Source: Serratia sarumanii (GTDB lineage Bacteria > Pseudomonadota > Gammaproteobacteria > Enterobacterales > Enterobacteriaceae). Taken from it: DNA of 64,000 bases. Shown piece after piece: positions 63,198-64,000 of the stretch. Every line of letters begins with the position of its first letter. Position 1 is the first letter of the stretch. Where the stretch lies: the NCBI RefSeq assembly GCF_029962605.1, contig NZ_CP124750.1, positions 4,092,001 to 4,156,000 on the forward strand, written 5' to 3'. A model generated the notes under the pieces. The model was given only the letters and a program-made list of their open reading frames with translations, was not told where the DNA came from and made no database searches. The position numbers and the translations under genes are program-made.

Positions 63198-64000
63198 ATG
63201 AGCCCAGATACCGCTCGCATCAGCGAAATTATCGATCGCGCCAGGATCTCGCCTTATCAAATCCTCATCCTCACCCTGTGTTTCCTGATCGCCCTGCTGG
63301 ACGGGTTCGATACCGCCATCATCGGCTATATCGCCCCCGCGCTGCGCGAAGAGTGGGGCCTGCAGCCCTCGCAGCTCTCCCCCGCCTTCGGCGCGGGGTT
63401 GTTCGGCCTGCTGATCGGCAGCCTGCTGTTCGGGCCGATCGCCGACGCCATCGGCCGCAAACGCGTGCTGCTCGTCGCGGTGCTGGTATTTGGCGGCTGC
63501 ACCCTGGCTTCGGCCTATACGCATTCGATCGAATCCCTGACCCTGCTGCGCTTCATCACCGGCATTGGCCTCGGGGGCGCGATACCGACCTGCATCACCC
63601 TCAGCTCGGAGTACTCACCGGCGCGCCGCCGCATGCTGATGGTCACCCTGAGCTGGAGCGGCTTTACCGCCGGCTTGGCCCTGGGCGGCCTGCTGGCCGG
63701 GCAGATCATTCCTGCATTTGGCTGGCGCGGCGTGCTGCTGGTCGGCGGCATCGCGCCGTTGGCGCTGCTGCCGCTGCTGGCCTGGCAGATGCCCGAGTCG
63801 GTACGCTTTATGGCCGCCAGCGCCAGGCATGCCGATCGGCTGCGCCGGGTGGTCGAGCGTATCACCGGCCAACGTTGGACGGGGATAACCATTGTCGATG
63901 ACGAGCGCCCGGCACAGGCCAAGTCGCCGATCTCGCACCTGTTTATCGAAGGGCGCGCCGCGCGCACCCTGCTGCTGTGGGCGGCGTTCTTCTGCTCGCT
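63198..64000 (+). CDS. AAHS-family MFS transporter, N-terminal part (cut by window end)
   Basis: Reads MSPDTARISEIIDRARISPY from the ATG at 63198 and stays open to the end of the window (about 267 residues). The helix 1 motif LIALLDGFDTAIIGYIAPAL and GPIADAIGRKRVLL are those of aromatic acid:H+ symporters (PcaK, MhpT). TGIGLGGAIPTCITLSSEYSPARRR continues the pattern. Likely imports an aromatic acid; partner genes are outside the window. Confidence 0.85.
   Translation, partial: MSPDTARISEIIDRARISPYQILILTLCFLIALLDGFDTAIIGYIAPALREEWGLQPSQLSPAFGAGLFGLLIGSLLFGPIADAIGRKRVLLVAVLVFGGCTLASAYTHSIESLTLLRFITGIGLGGAIPTCITLSSEYSPARRRMLMVTLSWSGFTAGLALGGLLAGQIIPAFGWRGVLLVGGIAPLALLPLLAWQMPESVRFMAASARHADRLRRVVERITGQRWTGITIVDDERPAQAKSPISHLFIEGRAARTLLLWAAFFCS

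Overview
The window is a high-GC enterobacterial chromosome segment, most likely Serratia (S. marcescens-like). The main argument is gene order. The backbone fldB / ygfX-sdhE / ygfZ / trhA ... gcvPHT / ubiI-ubiH-pepP-ygfB / zapA-ssrS-fau / serA / rpiA / argP / yggE / argO is the conserved enterobacterial 65-min neighbourhood, and many proteins are near-identical to E. coli products as I remember them. A 1050-aa protein resembling the S. marcescens S-layer protein SlaA and a QseB/PmrA-type two-component pair resembling RssB-RssA also fit Serratia. No tRNA, rRNA (apart from 6S RNA as ncRNA), CRISPR array, integrase or intact insertion sequence was seen.

Layout. 1-8.1 kb: end of fldB; creBCD fused by overlap to the sdhE-ygfX operon; ygfZ; a DUF2165 membrane protein; trhA; an HD-domain phosphohydrolase gene. 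8.1-11.66 kb: an AT-rich block with slaA and a decayed transporter fragment, bounded by a perfect 37-bp direct repeat of the end of the HD gene. 11.7-19.6 kb: a minus-strand sugar operon (DeoR regulator, periplasmic binding protein, ATPase, two permeases, AlsE epimerase, AlsK-type ROK kinase, PfkB kinase), probably for allose/allulose or a related sugar. 19.8-25.0 kb: a catabolic cluster (MHS transporter, EthD-like protein, amidase, DUF2848 protein, divergent GntR regulator) bracketed by two copies of an imperfect ~100-bp repeat. 25.0-30.6 kb: brnTA toxin-antitoxin, an SDR, a two-component system with an overlapping acetyltransferase gene, and an MDR oxidoreductase. 30.6-46.5 kb: the conserved backbone from gcvPHT to argO.

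46.6-59.3 kb is a second large sugar-acid locus. The IclR-type regulator YiaJ (PlaR) is divergent from an ABC transporter plus SMP-30 lactonase operon. This is followed by a dlgD-yiaL-MFS-lyxK-sgbH-sgbU-sgbE operon. Both promoter regions carry the same 27-bp element (24/27 identical), so the two operons probably form one regulon. The inferred route is uptake of a lactone or sugar acid, lactone opening, 2,3-diketo-L-gulonate reduction, phosphorylation, decarboxylation and two epimerisations to D-xylulose 5-phosphate. 59.4-64 kb: an RluA-family pseudouridine synthase, YaiL, a mesX-mesD pair (folate-independent methionine synthase) and the start of an AAHS-family transporter cut by the window edge.

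All assignments come from reading the sequence and from memory of protein families. No database search was run.
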